A stretch of 64,000 nt of DNA, taken from NCBI RefSeq assembly GCF_000374445.1, contig NZ_KB894411.1, forward strand, positions 124,001 to 188,000, written 5' to 3'. Under the pieces are notes generated by a model. That model was given only the letters and a program-made list of their open reading frames with translations. It had not been told where the DNA came from and did no database searches. This document shows, piece after piece, positions 45,237 to 57,386 of this stretch. This stretch comes from Actinokineospora enzanensis DSM 44649 (GTDB lineage: Bacteria > Actinomycetota > Actinomycetes > Mycobacteriales > Pseudonocardiaceae). Each line of letters opens with the position of its first letter. Positions within the stretch are counted from its first letter, which is position 1. Made by a program: the position numbers and the translations under genes.

Positions 45237-45554
45237 TCAGATCTCCTTCCCGTTGCCCTTGCCGCGGGCCACGCGGACCTTGCGGCCGTCCTCGTCAACC
45301 TTGTAGCCCACCCGGACCGCCTTGCCGTCCACCACCAGCATGACGTTGCTGACGTGGATCGGGGCCTCCTGGGTCACGATGCCGCCGGACTGGGCACCGC
45401 GCTGGGTCTGCGTGACCCGGGTGTGCTTCTTGATCCGGTTGACGCCCTCGACCAGGACCTTGTTCGTCTCCGGGTAGGCCTGGATGACCTTGCCCTTGGC
45501 GCCCTTGTCCTTGCCCGAGATGACGACGACCGTGTCGCCCTTCTTGACCTTCAT
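45237..45554 (-). CDS. rplX: 50S ribosomal protein L24
   Basis: 105 residues with the KOW motif [20 protein letters not shown] at the N-terminus. Early assembly initiator near the tunnel exit. Two bases separate it from rplE. Confidence 0.98.
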   Translation of the reverse strand: MKVKKGDTVVVISGKDKGAKGKVIQAYPETNKVLVEGVNRIKKHTRVTQTQRGAQSGGIVTQEAPIHVSNVMLVVDGKAVRVGYKVDEDGRKVRVARGKGNGKEI

Positions 45555-45555
45555 G

Positions 45556-45924
45556 TCAGAGCACCTCCGGCGCCAGCGAGATGATCTTCATGAACTTCTT
45601 GTCGCGCAGCTCGCGGCCGACCGGGCCGAAGATGCGGGTGCCCCGCGGCTCGCCCTCGTTCTTGATGAGGACGGCGGCGTTCTCGTCGAAGCGGATGTAC
45701 GAGCCGTCCGGACGGCGGCGCTCCTTGACGGTGCGGACGATGACGGCCTTGACCACATCGCCCTTCTTCACACCGGCACCGGGGATCGCGTCCTTCACGG
45801 TGGCGACGATGATGTCGCCGATGCCCGCGTAGCGGCGGCCGGAGCCACCGAGAACACGGATGCAAAGGATCTCCTTCGCACCGGTGTTGTCGGCGACACG
45901 CAGCCGCGACTCCTGCTGGATCAC
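45556..45924 (-). CDS. rplN: 50S ribosomal protein L14
   Basis: 122 residues, normal; [19 protein letters not shown] is diagnostic. It marks the start of the spc-type group. The 74-bp gap upstream to rpsQ may contain a weak internal start but shows no clear promoter. Confidence 0.98.
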   Translation of the reverse strand: MIQQESRLRVADNTGAKEILCIRVLGGSGRRYAGIGDIIVATVKDAIPGAGVKKGDVVKAVIVRTVKERRRPDGSYIRFDENAAVLIKNEGEPRGTRIFGPVGRELRDKKFMKIISLAPEVL

Positions 45925-45998
45925 TGGGTTACTCCCTGACCATTCTTGGCCCGCCAGATTGCCGACCTGTCGGGCTCGGTCCTGCTAGGTGGAACTGC

Positions 45999-46292
45999 TT
46001 ACTTGGCCTTCTCAAGGATCTCCACGAGCCGCCAGCGCTTGGTCGCGGACAGCGGGCGGGTCTCCATCAGCAGCACGCGGTCGCCGACGCCAGCGGAGTT
46101 CTCCTCGTCGTGCGCCTTCACCTTGGTGGTGGAGCGCAGGACCTTGGCGTAGCGCGGGTGCTTCTTGCGGTCTTCCAGCGCCACCACGATGGTCTTGTCC
46201 ATCTTGTCGGACACGACCAGGCCCTCGCGGACCTTGCGGGCGTTGCGCGCCGTCACCTCGGCGGTGTTCTCGGTGGTCACGTTCTCGCTCAT
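45999..46292 (-). CDS. rpsQ: 30S ribosomal protein S17
   Basis: 97 residues; [20 protein letters not shown] and [20 protein letters not shown] are the family blocks. The first 17 residues ([11 protein letters not shown]) form a short extension. It overlaps rpmC by 4 bp and closes the S10 group. Confidence 0.98.
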   Translation of the reverse strand: MSENVTTENTAEVTARNARKVREGLVVSDKMDKTIVVALEDRKKHPRYAKVLRSTTKVKAHDEENSAGVGDRVLLMETRPLSATKRWRLVEILEKAK

Positions 46293-46534
46293 GCGGCACC
46301 TTCATTGCTCGTCGCGTCCGGCGAGGCCGACAGGCCAAGCTCGCGCTCGCGCATCACGGTGTAGACCCGGGCGATCTCGTGCCGGACCGTGCGCAGCCGC
46401 CGGTTGTTGTCCAGCTGTCCGGTGGCCATCTGGAAGCGGAGGTTGAACAGCTCCTCCTTCGCCTCCCGCAGGCGCAGCACCAGCTCCTCGTCGGTCAGCT
46501 CGCGCAGGTCCGACGCGGTGGTCCCAGCCGCCAT
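46289..46534 (-). CDS. rpmC: 50S ribosomal protein L29
   Basis: 81 residues; [20 protein letters not shown] and the KxxIARV-type [14 protein letters not shown] are typical. Its start shares a base with the rplP stop and its stop overlaps rpsQ by 4 bp, indicating tight coupling. Confidence 0.97.
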   Translation of the reverse strand: MAAGTTASDLRELTDEELVLRLREAKEELFNLRFQMATGQLDNNRRLRTVRHEIARVYTVMRERELGLSASPDATSNEGAA

Positions 46535-46953
46535 CAGAAGTCACCACCCTCACGCGTGACGATCCGGCACTTCATCGGGAGCTTGTGGATCGCGCGGCGC
46601 AGCGCCTCGCGGGCCACCTGCTCGTTCGGGAACGACATCTCGAACATCACGCGTCCCGGCTTGACGTTGGCCACCCAGTACTCCGGCGAGCCCTTACCGG
46701 AACCCATCCGGGTCTCGGCGGGCTTCTTGGTCAGCGGGCGGTCCGGGAAGATGTTGATCCACACCTTGCCACCGCGGCGGATGTGCCGGTTGATGGCGAT
46801 ACGGGCGGACTCGATCTGCCGGTTGGTCACGTAGGCGGGCTCCAGCGCCTGGATGCCGAACTCGCCGAAGGTGACCTTCGTGCCGCCCTTGGCCGCACCG
46901 GCCCGCTTCGGGTGGTGCTGCTTGCGGTGCTTGACCCTGCGCGGGATGAGCAC
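46534..46953 (-). CDS. rplP: 50S ribosomal protein L16
   Basis: 139 residues; [18 protein letters not shown] at the start and [14 protein letters not shown] (L16 signature) are intact. It helps form the A-site of the large subunit. Confidence 0.98.
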   Translation of the reverse strand: MLIPRRVKHRKQHHPKRAGAAKGGTKVTFGEFGIQALEPAYVTNRQIESARIAINRHIRRGGKVWINIFPDRPLTKKPAETRMGSGKGSPEYWVANVKPGRVMFEMSFPNEQVAREALRRAIHKLPMKCRIVTREGGDF

Positions 46954-46956
46954 TAC

Positions 46957-47796
46957 TCAGCCCTCCCCATTGCCGGAGGTGTTCTCGGCACCGGCACCGG
47001 CCGGGGCGGAGTCACCCTTCGTCTGAGCCTCGGCGGCCGCGCGGCCCGCCTCGGTGCTGGTGGCGGTGGTGCCGGAGGCACCGGAGCGACGGGCGCGGTT
47101 CGGGCGCTCGCGCCGCGGCTCGCGCCGGGCGTCCGGCGCGGCCGAGCGGGCTTCCTGCTCGCGGCGACCGCCGACGACCTCACCCTTGTAGATCCACACC
47201 TTCACGCCGATCCGGCCGAAGGTGGTGCGGGCCTCGAAGAAGCCGTAGTCGATGTCCGCGCGCAGCGTGTGCAGCGGGACCCGGCCCTCGCGGTAGTGCT
47301 CGGAGCGGGACATCTCGGCGCCGCCGAGACGGCCACCGCACTGCACCCGGATGCCCTTGACCTGCGGGGAGCGCATGGCCGACTGGATGGCCTTGCGCAT
47401 CGCGCGGCGGAAGGACACGCGGTTGGACAGCTGCTCGGCGGTCACCTGGGCGACCAGCTGGGCGTCCGCCTCGGGGTTCTTGACCTCAAGGATGTTCAGC
47501 TGGACCTGCTTCTTGGTGAGCTTCTCCAGCTCACCGCGGATGCGGTCGGCCTCGGCACCGCGGCGGCCGATGACGATGCCAGGACGCGCGGTGTGGATGT
47601 CCACCCGCACGCGGTCCCGGGTCCGCTCGATCTCCACGCGGGAGATACCGGCGCGCTCCATGCCCTTGGACAGCAGGCGACGGATCTTCACGTCCTCGGC
47701 GACGTACTCCGCGTACTGCTTGTCGGCGTACCAGCGGGACCGCCAGTCGGTGGTGATCCCGAGCCGGAAGCCGTGGGGGTTGATCTTCTGCCCCAT
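46957..47796 (-). CDS. rpsC: 30S ribosomal protein S3 with C-terminal extension
   Basis: KH domain ([19 protein letters not shown]) and [14 protein letters not shown] identify S3. The C-terminal 65 residues after [15 protein letters not shown] are an Arg/Ala/Thr/Gly-rich tail. Length 279 against 233 in E. coli. S3 shapes the mRNA entry tunnel. Confidence 0.98.
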   Translation of the reverse strand: MGQKINPHGFRLGITTDWRSRWYADKQYAEYVAEDVKIRRLLSKGMERAGISRVEIERTRDRVRVDIHTARPGIVIGRRGAEADRIRGELEKLTKKQVQLNILEVKNPEADAQLVAQVTAEQLSNRVSFRRAMRKAIQSAMRSPQVKGIRVQCGGRLGGAEMSRSEHYREGRVPLHTLRADIDYGFFEARTTFGRIGVKVWIYKGEVVGGRREQEARSAAPDARREPRRERPNRARRSGASGTTATSTEAGRAAAEAQTKGDSAPAGAGAENTSGNGEG

Positions 47797-48219
47797 TTAG
47801 CGGGCACCACCCTTCGTGCTGGTGCGGCGCTTGGGCGCCGCCTTGGCCACCGGACGGGACTCGACCTCGATGGTGATGTGGCTGGTCCGCTTGCGGATCC
47901 GGTAGGCGCGGCCCTGGGCGCGCGGGCGGAACCGCTTCAACGTCGGGCCCTCGTCCACGTAGGCCACCGCGACCCAGAGGGTCTCGGGGTCCAGCTGGAG
48001 GTTGTTCTCGGCGTTGGCGACGGCACTGGCGAGCACCTTCGCGACCGGCTCACTGGCTGCCTGCGGCGCGAACCGGAGCACGGCCAGGGCCTCGCCTGCG
48101 CTACGTCCCCGGATGAGCTCGACGACGCGGCGCACCTTCATCGGCGTGGCGCGAACGTAGCGAGCCCGAGCCACGGCGCGCGGGTACTCCGCCACCTCGG
48201 CTTCGTTGCGGGCGTTCAT
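47797..48219 (-). CDS. rplV: 50S ribosomal protein L22
   Basis: 140 residues; [20 protein letters not shown] and the beta-hairpin [20 protein letters not shown] that lines the exit tunnel are present. It ends directly before rpsC with no spacing. Confidence 0.98.
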   Translation of the reverse strand: MNARNEAEVAEYPRAVARARYVRATPMKVRRVVELIRGRSAGEALAVLRFAPQAASEPVAKVLASAVANAENNLQLDPETLWVAVAYVDEGPTLKRFRPRAQGRAYRIRKRTSHITIEVESRPVAKAAPKRRTSTKGGAR

Positions 48220-48267
48220 ACGCTGCTTCCCCTTGCTCTTTCTGCTTGCTCTGGAATCGAGCCGCGA

Positions 48268-48549
48268 CTAGCGGCGGCGGGCCTTGCGGTCGTCCTTGAT
48301 GTGGCCCTTGAACGTGCGGGTCGGGGCGAACTCGCCCAGCTTGTGACCCACCATGGCCTCGGAGACGAACACCGGGACGTGCTTGCGGCCGTCGTGCACC
48401 GCGATGGTGTGGCCCAGCATGTCCGGGATGATCGTGGACCGGCGGGACCAGGTCTTGATGACGGTCTTCTTGCCCGACTCGTTCAGCGCGTCCACCTTCT
48501 TGAGCAGGTGGTCGTCCACGAACGGGCCCTTCTTCAGGCTGCGTGGCAT
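48268..48549 (-). CDS. rpsS: 30S ribosomal protein S19
   Basis: 93 residues, [20 protein letters not shown] and the signature [15 protein letters not shown]. It pairs with S13 in the head. Confidence 0.98.
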   Translation of the reverse strand: MPRSLKKGPFVDDHLLKKVDALNESGKKTVIKTWSRRSTIIPDMLGHTIAVHDGRKHVPVFVSEAMVGHKLGEFAPTRTFKGHIKDDRKARRR

Positions 48550-48567
48550 TGTCTTCTACCTCCCTGC

Positions 48568-49401
48568 TCAGCGCTTCTTGCCGGTACGGCGGCGGCGGAC
48601 GATCATGCGGTCGGAGGCCTTGCGGCGGCGGGTGCGGCCCTCCGGCTTACCGGCCGGGTTCACCGGGTGGCGACCACCGGAGGTCTTGCCCTCACCACCA
48701 CCGTGCGGGTGGTCGACCGGGTTCATCGCGACACCGCGGACGGTCGGGCGCTTGCCCTTCCAGCGCATCCGGCCCGCCTTGCCCCAGTTGATGTTGGCGT
48801 GCTCGGAGTTGCCGACCGCGCCGACCGTGGCGCGGCAGCGCACGTCCACGTTGCGGATCTCGCCCGAGGGCATCCGCAGCTGGGCGTACGGGCCGTCCTT
48901 GGCCACCAGCTGCACGCTGGTGCCCGCCGAGCGGGCGATCTTGGCGCCACCGCCGGGGCGCAGCTCGATGGCGTGCACCACGGTGCCGACCGGGATGTTG
49001 CGCAGCGGCAGGTTGTTGCCCGGCTTGATGTCGGCCCGGGGGCCGTTCTCGATCGGGTCACCCTGCTGCAGCTTGTCCGGGGCGATGATGTAGCGCTTCT
49101 CGCCGTCGGCGTAGTGCAGCAGCGCGATGCGCGCGGTGCGGTTCGGGTCGTACTCGATGTGCGCGACCTTGGCGGGCACGCCGTCCTTGTCGTTGCGCCG
49201 GAAGTCGATCAGCCGGTAGGCGCGCTTGTGACCGCCGCCCTTGTGCCGGGTGGTGATCTTGCCGTGCGCGTTCCGGCCGCCGCGCCCGTGCAACGGGCGG
49301 ACCAGCGACTTCTCCGGCGTGGACCGCGTGATCTCCTTGAAGTCGGAGACGCTGGCGCCGCGACGACCCGGGGTCGTCGGCTTGTACTTGCGGATACCCA
49401 T
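48568..49401 (-). CDS. rplB: 50S ribosomal protein L2
   Basis: 277 residues; the peptidyl-transferase-near loop [17 protein letters not shown] with the key His is intact, as is [17 protein letters not shown]. Largest protein of the S10 cluster. Confidence 0.98.
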   Translation of the reverse strand: MGIRKYKPTTPGRRGASVSDFKEITRSTPEKSLVRPLHGRGGRNAHGKITTRHKGGGHKRAYRLIDFRRNDKDGVPAKVAHIEYDPNRTARIALLHYADGEKRYIIAPDKLQQGDPIENGPRADIKPGNNLPLRNIPVGTVVHAIELRPGGGAKIARSAGTSVQLVAKDGPYAQLRMPSGEIRNVDVRCRATVGAVGNSEHANINWGKAGRMRWKGKRPTVRGVAMNPVDHPHGGGEGKTSGGRHPVNPAGKPEGRTRRRKASDRMIVRRRRTGKKR

Positions 49402-49414
49402 GTGTCTCAGTCCC

Positions 49415-49714
49415 TTACGCGGCCGGGCCGCCGAAGATCTCGATCGGCTTGCTCTCGGCGGACAGCGTCACGATCGCTCGCTTGGTGTCCTTGCGCTTGC
49501 CGTACCCGGTGCGGGTGCGCTTGCGCTTGCCGTTGCGGTTCAACGTGTTGACGCTGACGACCTTCACGCCGAAGACCTTCTCCACCGCGATCTTGATGGC
49601 GGTCTTGTTGGCGTCCGGGTGCACGACGAAGGTGTACTTGTTCTCTTCGAGCAGCCCGTAGGACTTCTCGGAGATCACCGGCGCGAGCAGGATGTCGCGG
49701 GGGTCGGGGATCAC
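49415..49714 (-). CDS. rplW: 50S ribosomal protein L23
   Basis: 99 residues; [20 protein letters not shown] and [20 protein letters not shown]. Docking site for trigger factor and SRP at the tunnel exit. Overlaps rplD by 4 bp. Confidence 0.98.
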   Translation of the reverse strand: MIPDPRDILLAPVISEKSYGLLEENKYTFVVHPDANKTAIKIAVEKVFGVKVVSVNTLNRNGKRKRTRTGYGKRKDTKRAIVTLSAESKPIEIFGGPAA

Positions 49715-50409
49715 TTGCCCTCCTCCTCGGAAGCCCCAGCGGCCTCGGCCGAGGTGGCCCTGGCCTTGGCGGTCCGGACCGGGCGGGACAGGAAGTCGTC
49801 CAGCGCGGCCTTGCTGAACACCACGTCGTCGTTGACCAGCACGTCGTAGGTGTTGAGCTGGTCGGGCGTGATCACGTGCACGTGCGGCAGGTTGCGCACC
49901 GACACCCAGGCGACGTCCTCGTCCCTGGTCAGCACGACCAGCAGCCGCTTCGCCTCGGACACCGACTCCAGCAGCTGCCGGGCGGTCTTGGTGGACGGCT
50001 TGTCACCCTCGATGAGGGCGGTCACCACGTGCACCTGACCCGCGCGGGCGCGGTCGGAGAGCGCGCCGCGCAGCGCGGCGGCCTTCATCTTCTTGGGCGT
50101 CCGCTGCGTGTAGTCGCGCGGCTGCGGGCCGTGCACGACGCCACCACCGACGAACTGCGGCGCGCGGGTCGAGCCCTGGCGCGCGCGGCCGGTGCCCTTC
50201 TGCCGATAGGGCTTCCTGCCACCACCGGAGACCTCGCCGCGGGTCTTGGTCGAGTGCGTGCCCTGGCGGGCGGCCGCGAGCTGGGCCACCACCACCTGGT
50301 GCATCAGCGGCACGTTGGCCTGCACGTCGAAGACCTCGGCGGGGAGGTCGACCGAACCCTCGGTCTTGCCACCGGGGGCCTTGATGTCAACGCTGGTCAA
50401 CTCAGGCAC
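49711..50409 (-). CDS. rplD: 50S ribosomal protein L4
   Basis: 232 residues with the tunnel loop [20 protein letters not shown]. Start overlaps rplC by 8 bp. In E. coli L4 autoregulates the S10 operon through the leader; no matching leader structure is claimed here. The C-terminal 15 residues are an Ala/Glu tail. Confidence 0.98.
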   Translation of the reverse strand: MPELTSVDIKAPGGKTEGSVDLPAEVFDVQANVPLMHQVVVAQLAAARQGTHSTKTRGEVSGGGRKPYRQKGTGRARQGSTRAPQFVGGGVVHGPQPRDYTQRTPKKMKAAALRGALSDRARAGQVHVVTALIEGDKPSTKTARQLLESVSEAKRLLVVLTRDEDVAWVSVRNLPHVHVITPDQLNTYDVLVNDDVVFSKAALDDFLSRPVRTAKARATSAEAAGASEEEGK

Positions 50410-51052
50410 CGCCCTTCGCAGCGGTCTTGAGGAACACCAGGCCGCCCTTGGGGCCGGGGACCGCGCCCTTGATCAGGATCAGGCCGGACTCGGCGTCGAC
50501 CTGGTGCACCTTGAGGTTCTGGGTGGTAACCCGGACGTTACCCATGCGGCCCGCCATGCGCAGACCCTTGAAAACCCGGCCCGGGGTGGCGCAGCCGCCG
50601 ATCGAACCCGGGGAGCGGTGCTTGCGCTGGGTGCCGTGCGAGGCGCTCAGACCCTTGAAGCCGTGCCGCTTCATGACACCGGCGGTGCCCTTGCCCTTGG
50701 TGGTGCCGGTCGCGTCGACGACCTGCCCGGCCTCGAACACCTCGGCGGTGATCTCCTGGCCCACCTCGTAGGCGGCGGCGTCGTTCGTGCGCAGCTCGGC
50801 GAGGAAGCGACGCGGGGACACCCCCGCCTTGCCGAAGTGCCCGGCCTCGGGCTTGTTGACCTTGCGCGGGTCGATCGCGCCGAAGGCGAGCTGGACCGCG
50901 ACGTAGCCGTCGGTCTCCTGGCTGCGTACCTGCGTGACGACGTTCGGGCCCGCCTTGACGACGGTGACCGGGACGATCCGGTTGTTCTCGTCGAAGACCT
51001 GGGTCATCCCGAGCTTGGTGCCCAGGATTCCCTTCATCTGCCTGTCAGACAT
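50402..51052 (-). CDS. rplC: 50S ribosomal protein L3
   Basis: 216 residues; [18 protein letters not shown] and the L3 signature ([20 protein letters not shown]) with central loop near the peptidyl-transferase centre. Early assembly protein. Confidence 0.98.
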   Translation of the reverse strand: MSDRQMKGILGTKLGMTQVFDENNRIVPVTVVKAGPNVVTQVRSQETDGYVAVQLAFGAIDPRKVNKPEAGHFGKAGVSPRRFLAELRTNDAAAYEVGQEITAEVFEAGQVVDATGTTKGKGTAGVMKRHGFKGLSASHGTQRKHRSPGSIGGCATPGRVFKGLRMAGRMGNVRVTTQNLKVHQVDAESGLILIKGAVPGPKGGLVFLKTAAKGGA

Positions 51053-51087
51053 GACTGTGTTTCTCTCCGCCGCTCAGCGCCGCACGC

Positions 51088-51393
51088 TTACTGGATGTTG
51101 ACGTCGACGCTCGCCGGCAGGTCGATGCGCATGAGCGCGTCCACCGTCTTCGGCGTCGGGTCGAGGATGTCGATCAACCGCTTGTGCGTGCGCATCTCGA
51201 AGTGCTCGCGCGAGTCCTTGTACTTGTGCGGCGAGCGGATGACGCAGTAGACGTTCTTCTCCGTGGGCAGCGGCACCGGCCCCACGACCCGCGCACCAGT
51301 GCGCGTCACGGTCTCCACGATCTTGCGCGCGGACGCGTCGATCGCCTCGTGGTCGTAGGCCTTGAGCCGGATGCGGATCTTCTGTCCCGCCAT
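51088..51393 (-). CDS. rpsJ: 30S ribosomal protein S10
   Basis: 101 residues; [20 protein letters not shown] and [20 protein letters not shown]. It also binds NusB in antitermination. First gene of the S10 cluster; the start ATG has AGGAACGGCAAG upstream. Confidence 0.98.
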   Translation of the reverse strand: MAGQKIRIRLKAYDHEAIDASARKIVETVTRTGARVVGPVPLPTEKNVYCVIRSPHKYKDSREHFEMRTHKRLIDILDPTPKTVDALMRIDLPASVDVNIQ

Positions 51394-51734
51394 GGTGGCT
51401 TGCCGTTCCTCTGTCTCGTTGCGATGTCGGCAGACCTGTCAGGCCGAACCGCGCCGCTTCCCTGTTCACATGCTGCGATCCCGCGGCTCCCGGTCCACGC
51501 GGTCGGGCGTGTCGCGCCCGCTTCGCATGGCGGTCCCTTGGATGAATCCCAGGACAAGCCGAGCATCTGTGGTCTGTACGGGTCAGAACTGCTGACCCCG
51601 GGCCCGCACGCGAGGGCGGCCGGGAAACGTATTTCACCGGCCGCCCGCGACGAGCAACCCATAAAGGATGCCACACACGTGTGCGGCGATCCAAACCGGG
51701 GGGTCGGACCACTGGTCCGACCCCCCGGGAGGCA
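51394..51734. other. Intergenic region between tuf and rpsJ
   Basis: These 341 bp hold the tuf terminator, a second hairpin (GGGCGGCCGG/CCGGCCGCCC, 51614-51646, 13-nt loop), an inverted repeat GGGTCA-N7-TGACCC (51580-51600) and a long leader for the S10 cluster. TACGTT lies in the loop of the second hairpin on the minus strand and could be a -10, but the -35 spacing is poor. No gene seen. Confidence 0.55.
51696..51728 (-). terminator. Terminator after tuf
   Basis: A perfect 15-bp stem (CCGGGGGGTCGGACC and complement) with loop ACT lies 6 bp after the tuf stop; a short TTT follows on the minus strand. It ends the str operon. Confidence 0.88.
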
Positions 51735-52928
<1,194 letters not shown>

Positions 52929-53009
52929 TTGATGTCCTCCTGGACTCGTACTTTCCGCCTGACCGAAGGTGTTTTCGGATGGCGGGCTTCAGGGTCAAAT
53001 GTGCGGACC

Positions 53010-53030
53010 CCGGGGAGTTGACTCCCCCGG
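53010..53030 (-). other. Hairpin between fusA and tuf
   Basis: CCGGGGAG and CTCCCCCGG can pair across a 4-nt loop (one bulge), with further pairing of GCGG/CCGC flanks. It may partly terminate fusA transcripts ahead of tuf. Confidence 0.5.
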
Positions 53031-53069
53031 AGAGCCCGCACGTAATGTGCGGCGCTTCCGGTTAGGGGT

Positions 53070-55169
53070 TTACTCCCCCGTAGCCTTTGCGATGATCTCC
53101 TTCGAGACGTTCGCGGGAACCTCTGCGTAGGAGTCGAACACCATCGAGTAGTTGGCCCGACCCTGGGTCTTGGACCGCAGGTCGCCCACGTACCCGAACA
53201 TCTCCGACAACGGGACCAACGCCTTGACGACGCGGGCACCGCTGCGCTCCTCCATGGCCTGGATCTGGCCGCGGCGGGAGTTCAGGTCGCCGATGACGTC
53301 GCCCATGTAGTCCTCGGGCGTGGTCACCTCGACCGCCATCAGCGGCTCCAGGATCACGGGGCCCGCCTTGCGGGCGGCCTCCTTGAGTGCCATGGAACCG
53401 GCGACCTTGAACGCCATCTCAGAGGAGTCGACCTCGTGGTAGGCGCCGTCGAGCAGGGTGAGCTTGAGGCCCACCAGCGGGTATCCGGCGATCACACCGT
53501 ACTGCATGGCGTCCTGCGCACCCGCGTCGACCGACGGGATGTACTCCCGCGGGACGCGACCGCCGGTGACCGCGTTCTCGAACTCGTAGAGCGCGCCGTC
53601 CGTGTTGGCCAGCGGCTCCAGCTTGATGACGACCTTCGCGAACTGGCCGGAGCCACCCGTCTGCTTCTTGTGGGTGTAGTCCAGCTTCTCGACCGTCTTC
53701 TTGATGGTCTCGCGGTAGGCCACCTGCGGCTTGCCGATGTTGGCCTCGACCTTGAACTCGCGGCGCATGCGGTCCACCAGGATGTCCAGGTGCAGCTCGC
53801 CCATGCCTGCGATGATGGTCTGGCCGGTCTCCTGGTCCAGGTTGACCTTGAAGGTGGGGTCCTCCTCGGCCAGCTTCTGGATCGCGGTGCCCAGCTTCTC
53901 CTGGTCGGCCTTCGTCTTGGGCTCGATGGCGACCTGGATGACCGGGTCCGGGAAGGACATCGACTCAAGCACGATCGGGTTCGCCGGGTCGCACAGGGTC
54001 TCGCCGGTCGTGGTGTCCTTCAGCCCGATCACCGCGTAGATGTGACCGGCGATGGCCTCGTCGACCGGGTTCTCCTTGTTGGCGTGCATCTGGAAGAGCT
54101 TCCCGATGCGCTCCTTGCGGTCCTTGGTCGAGTTGATGACCTGGGCACCGGAGGCGACCCGTCCGGAGTAGACCCGGACGTAGGTCAGCTTGCCGAAGAA
54201 CGGGTGCACCGCGATCTTGAACGCCAGGCCGGAGAACGGCTCCTGGGTGCTCGGCGCGCGGGTCACCTTGGTCTCGCCGTCCTGCAGGGTGCCCTCGACC
54301 GGCGGCACGTCCAACGGGGCGGGCAGGTAGTCGATCACGGCGTCGAGCATGGGCTGCACGCCCTTGTTCTTGAACGCCGAGCCGCACAGGACCGGGTAGG
54401 CCGAGCGGTCGTTCACGATCTTGCGGATGCCCGTCTTGATCTGCTCGACGGACAGCTCCTCGCCACCGAGGTAGAGCTCCATGAGCTCGTCGTCGGTCTC
54501 GGCGACGGCCTCGATGAGCGCCTCGCGGTACTCCTGGGCCTTGTCGGCCAGGTCGGCGGGGATCTCCTCGACGGCGTAGTCCTCGCCCTTCTTGACCTCG
54601 CCGCGCCAGGTCAGCGCCCGCATCTCCACCAGGTCGACGACACCGATGAAGTCGGACTCGCTGCCGATGGGCAGCTGCAGCGGCAGCGGCTTGGCCCCGA
54701 GGCGCTCGGAGATGGTGCGCACGGTGAAGTAGAAGTCGGCGCCCAGCTTGTCCATCTTGTTGACGAAGCAGATGCGCGGCACGTCGTACTTGGTGGCCTG
54801 CCGCCACACCTGCTCGGACTGGGGCTCGACACCCTCCTTGCCGTCGAAGACGGCGACGGCGCCATCGAGCACGCGCAGCGAGCGCTCGACCTCGACGGTG
54901 AAGTCGACGTGGCCGGGGGTGTCGATGATGTTGATCTGGTGGTCTTTCCAGAAGCAGGTGGTGGCGGCGGAGGTGATGGTGATCCCCCGCTCCTGCTCCT
55001 GCTCCATCCAGTCCATGACCGCGGCGCCGTCGTGCACCTCGCCGATCTTGTAGCTGATCCCCGTGTAGAAGAGGATCCGCTCGGTCGTCGTGGTCTTGCC
55101 CGCGTCGATGTGGGCCATGATCCCGATGTTGCGGACCTTGGCCAGGTCGGTCAGCACGTCGAGTGCCAC
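53070..55169 (-). CDS. fusA: Elongation factor G
   Basis: 699 residues; G1 [41 protein letters not shown] and the C-terminal domains IV-V ([10 protein letters not shown]) are present. It drives translocation. Third gene of the str operon. ATG-type start after ACAGGGGAAG. Confidence 0.99.
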   Translation of the reverse strand: MALDVLTDLAKVRNIGIMAHIDAGKTTTTERILFYTGISYKIGEVHDGAAVMDWMEQEQERGITITSAATTCFWKDHQINIIDTPGHVDFTVEVERSLRVLDGAVAVFDGKEGVEPQSEQVWRQATKYDVPRICFVNKMDKLGADFYFTVRTISERLGAKPLPLQLPIGSESDFIGVVDLVEMRALTWRGEVKKGEDYAVEEIPADLADKAQEYREALIEAVAETDDELMELYLGGEELSVEQIKTGIRKIVNDRSAYPVLCGSAFKNKGVQPMLDAVIDYLPAPLDVPPVEGTLQDGETKVTRAPSTQEPFSGLAFKIAVHPFFGKLTYVRVYSGRVASGAQVINSTKDRKERIGKLFQMHANKENPVDEAIAGHIYAVIGLKDTTTGETLCDPANPIVLESMSFPDPVIQVAIEPKTKADQEKLGTAIQKLAEEDPTFKVNLDQETGQTIIAGMGELHLDILVDRMRREFKVEANIGKPQVAYRETIKKTVEKLDYTHKKQTGGSGQFAKVVIKLEPLANTDGALYEFENAVTGGRVPREYIPSVDAGAQDAMQYGVIAGYPLVGLKLTLLDGAYHEVDSSEMAFKVAGSMALKEAARKAGPVILEPLMAVEVTTPEDYMGDVIGDLNSRRGQIQAMEERSGARVVKALVPLSEMFGYVGDLRSKTQGRANYSMVFDSYAEVPANVSKEIIAKATGE

Positions 55170-55205
55170 GGGTTCTTCCCCTGTCCTTGAGCTGCGGCGC
55201 CGCTG

Positions 55206-55231
55206 GGGATCCGGCCGGTCGGCCGGATCCC
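55206..55231 (-). other. Perfect palindrome between rpsG and fusA
   Basis: GGGATCCGGCCG and its complement flank 2 nt, 5 bp after the rpsG stop. No T run. It may be an attenuator or an S7-responsive site; in E. coli S7 acts in the rpsL-rpsG gap, so this is only suggestive. Confidence 0.5.
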
Positions 55232-55236
55232 GTCAA

Positions 55237-55707
55237 TCACCAGCGGTAGTGGGCGAAGGCCTTGTTGGACTCGGCCATCTTGTGGGTGTCCTCGCGGCGC
55301 TTGACGCTGGCGCCGAGGCCGTTGGAGGCGTCGAGGAGTTCGTTCATCAGCCGCTCGATCATGGTCTTCTCGCGGCGGGCCTGAGAGAAGGACACCAGCC
55401 AGCGCAGCGCCAGCGTGGTGGAGCGGCCCGGCTTGACCTCGATCGGCACCTGGTAGGTGGCGCCACCGACGCGGCGGCTCTTCACCTCGATGGTGGGCTT
55501 CACGTTGTCGAGCGCGCGCTTGAGCGTCACGACCGGGTCGGTGCCGGTCTTGTCGCGGGCACCCTCCAGGGCGCCGTACACGATGCGCTCGGCGACGGAC
55601 CGCTTGCCGTCCTTGAGCACCTTGTTGATCAGCTGGGTGACCAGCGGCGAGCTGTACACCGGGTCGGAGATCAGCGGCCGCTTCGGGGCCGGTCCCTTGC
55701 GGGGCAT
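55237..55707 (-). CDS. rpsG: 30S ribosomal protein S7
   Basis: 156 residues; [20 protein letters not shown] and [20 protein letters not shown] block. Head assembly initiator. One base separates it from the rpsL stop. Confidence 0.98.
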   Translation of the reverse strand: MPRKGPAPKRPLISDPVYSSPLVTQLINKVLKDGKRSVAERIVYGALEGARDKTGTDPVVTLKRALDNVKPTIEVKSRRVGGATYQVPIEVKPGRSTTLALRWLVSFSQARREKTMIERLMNELLDASNGLGASVKRREDTHKMAESNKAFAHYRW

Positions 55708-55708
55708 A

Positions 55709-56083
55709 TCAGCTCTTCTCCTTCTTCGCGCCGTAGTGGCTGCGGGCCTGCTTGCGGTTCTTCACGCCCTGGGTGTCCAGCGAGCCGCGGATGATCTTGT
55801 AGCGAACACCCGGAAGGTCCTTCACACGGCCACCGCGCACCAGCACCATGGAGTGCTCCTGCAGGTTGTGGCCCTCGCCAGGGATGTACGCCGTGACCTC
55901 GATGCCGCTGGTCAGCTTGACGCGAGCGACCTTGCGGAGCGCGGAGTTCGGCTTCTTCGGGGTGGTGGTGTACACCCGGGTGCACACGCCACGCCGCTGC
56001 GGGCTCCCCTTGAGAGCCGCAGTCTTCTGCTTGGCGACCTTGTCCTGGCGGCCCTTGCGGACCAGCTGCTGGATCGTGGGCAT
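55709..56083 (-). CDS. rpsL: 30S ribosomal protein S12
   Basis: 124 residues from the ATG at 56083 ([14 protein letters not shown]), after AGAAAG. Streptomycin-relevant residues K43 and K88 are both Lys, the wild-type state. The Asp of PGVRYK region is normal. Opens the str operon (rpsL-rpsG-fusA-tuf). Confidence 0.98.
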   Translation of the reverse strand: MPTIQQLVRKGRQDKVAKQKTAALKGSPQRRGVCTRVYTTTPKKPNSALRKVARVKLTSGIEVTAYIPGEGHNLQEHSMVLVRGGRVKDLPGVRYKIIRGSLDTQGVKNRKQARSHYGAKKEKS

Positions 56084-56492
56084 AGACCGGCTTTCTCTTT
56101 GTCTCTCGACGCCCGCGCGGGGCGCCGAAGGCACTGTGTACTTGCGTTCCTGCTCTTCCGCCCGCCCCCCGAGGTCGGGCGTGTCGCCCGCACTCGCGGC
56201 ACCCGTGCGGGAAGAGAATCATCCCAACGGGGTTCGGGAGGAACTCCGGCGTGACTGGCAGGAGTCCACTTCGCGACGAACGACTGAACGAACGCCGATA
56301 AGCGGACCGCGCGGCACAGGCACACGGACCGACCCGACATGGGTCGGGCACGAGTAGCAAAGATACCGTGGCCGTGCGGGCAGGGTCAAAACGGGGGTAT
56401 CGGTCCGGCCGTCGGAAGACCACCCGAAGGGGGCCGGGTAGCTCACCTGTTCGAGTGAGCACCCGACCGCCTCGTCCGGATTCACCGACGAT
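56084..56492. other. Upstream region of rpsL
   Basis: 409 bp: a leader of about 270 nt, the str promoter, and a weak hairpin CGGGTAGCTCAC/GTGAGCACCCG near 56435-56465 that may terminate the XRE gene. No gene seen. Confidence 0.6.
56360..56389 (-). promoter_or_regulatory. Promoter of the str operon
   Basis: TTGACC (56384-56389), 18-bp spacer, TATCTT (56360-56365) on the minus strand; flanking bases TTTTGACCCT and CGGTATCTT equal those at the rplM promoter. Start near 56352. Confidence 0.75.
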
Positions 56493-57386
56493 CTACCCCG
56501 GCCGCTCCGCCGATCCGGCGAGCGTGGCCAGCCGCGCCCTGATCGCGTCGGCGGATTCCGCCGCCGACATGGCTACCGCGCGTAGCTGCTCGGTGTCCCT
56601 GGCGTACTGGGCCACCTGGCGCTCGTTGTGGATGTACACGCCGTCGTCGGCGATCTCGATGTAGACCACCGGCCGCGCCAGCACCCCGCCACCGGGATCG
56701 GCGAACCGCAGCATCGTGAACTGCCCCTCCAGGCTGTCGTGCCTGCCGAGCGCGGTCGGCAGCACCAGGATCTCGACCCCGTCCCGCGCGCCGAGGTCGA
56801 GCAGCAGCGCCAGCTGGCCGCGCATGACCTCCTCGGCGTCCTCCCCGCCGATCGGCCGGTCGAGCACCGACTCCTCGACGAGCATGGTCAGCCGCAGCGG
56901 CTCCGGGCCGAGCAACCGCCGTTGCCGCTCCATCCGCAGCCGCACCAACCGCCCGGCCTGGTCGGGCCGCACCCGCGCGCTGTTCGCGATCACCCCGGCC
57001 GCGTAGGCCTCGGTCTGCGCCAGCCCGTGCACCACCAGCGGCGCGTAAGCGACCACATGCGACGCCAGCCCCTCCAGCCCGAGATAGGTGCGTTGCCAGT
57101 CCGGGATCACATCGACCCACCTGGCCAGCCACCCGGACCGGTCGGCCCGCCGCGCCAGCGCCGCCAGCCGCTCGGTCTCCTCTTCGGACGCTCCATAGCA
57201 ACGCAGCAGGCTCGCGATCTGTTCCGGGGAGGGGAAATACCGCCCCACCTCGAAGTGGGCCACCATCGCCGCGGACAGCCGGACCGCGCGCCCCGCCTCC
57301 GCCTGCGAGATCCCCACCCGCTTCCGCTGATTGGCCAGCTCGACCCCGATGAGCCACCGCAATGCCTGCGGATCAACTCGTTCCAT
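56493..57386 (-). CDS. XRE-family regulator with DUF5753 domain
   Basis: 297 residues from ATG 57386 (MERVDPQALRWLIG). The first 65 are a Cro-type helix-turn-helix (RVGISQAEAGRAVRLSAAMV); the rest is the conserved domain with HVVAYAPLVVHGLAQTEAYA and LVEESVLDRPIGG typical of the DUF5753 (Scr1) regulators. Such proteins are abundant in actinobacteria, often paired with a small DUF397 gene, but none is seen here. Targets unknown. Confidence 0.93.
   Translation of the reverse strand: MERVDPQALRWLIGVELANQRKRVGISQAEAGRAVRLSAAMVAHFEVGRYFPSPEQIASLLRCYGASEEETERLAALARRADRSGWLARWVDVIPDWQRTYLGLEGLASHVVAYAPLVVHGLAQTEAYAAGVIANSARVRPDQAGRLVRLRMERQRRLLGPEPLRLTMLVEESVLDRPIGGEDAEEVMRGQLALLLDLGARDGVEILVLPTALGRHDSLEGQFTMLRFADPGGGVLARPVVYIEIADDGVYIHNERQVAQYARDTEQLRAVAMSAAESADAIRARLATLAGSAERPG

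Noticed and set aside
46585-49551. A 988-codon plus-strand frame across the S10 cluster
   Set aside because: It lies antisense to seven conserved ribosomal genes and has no domain.
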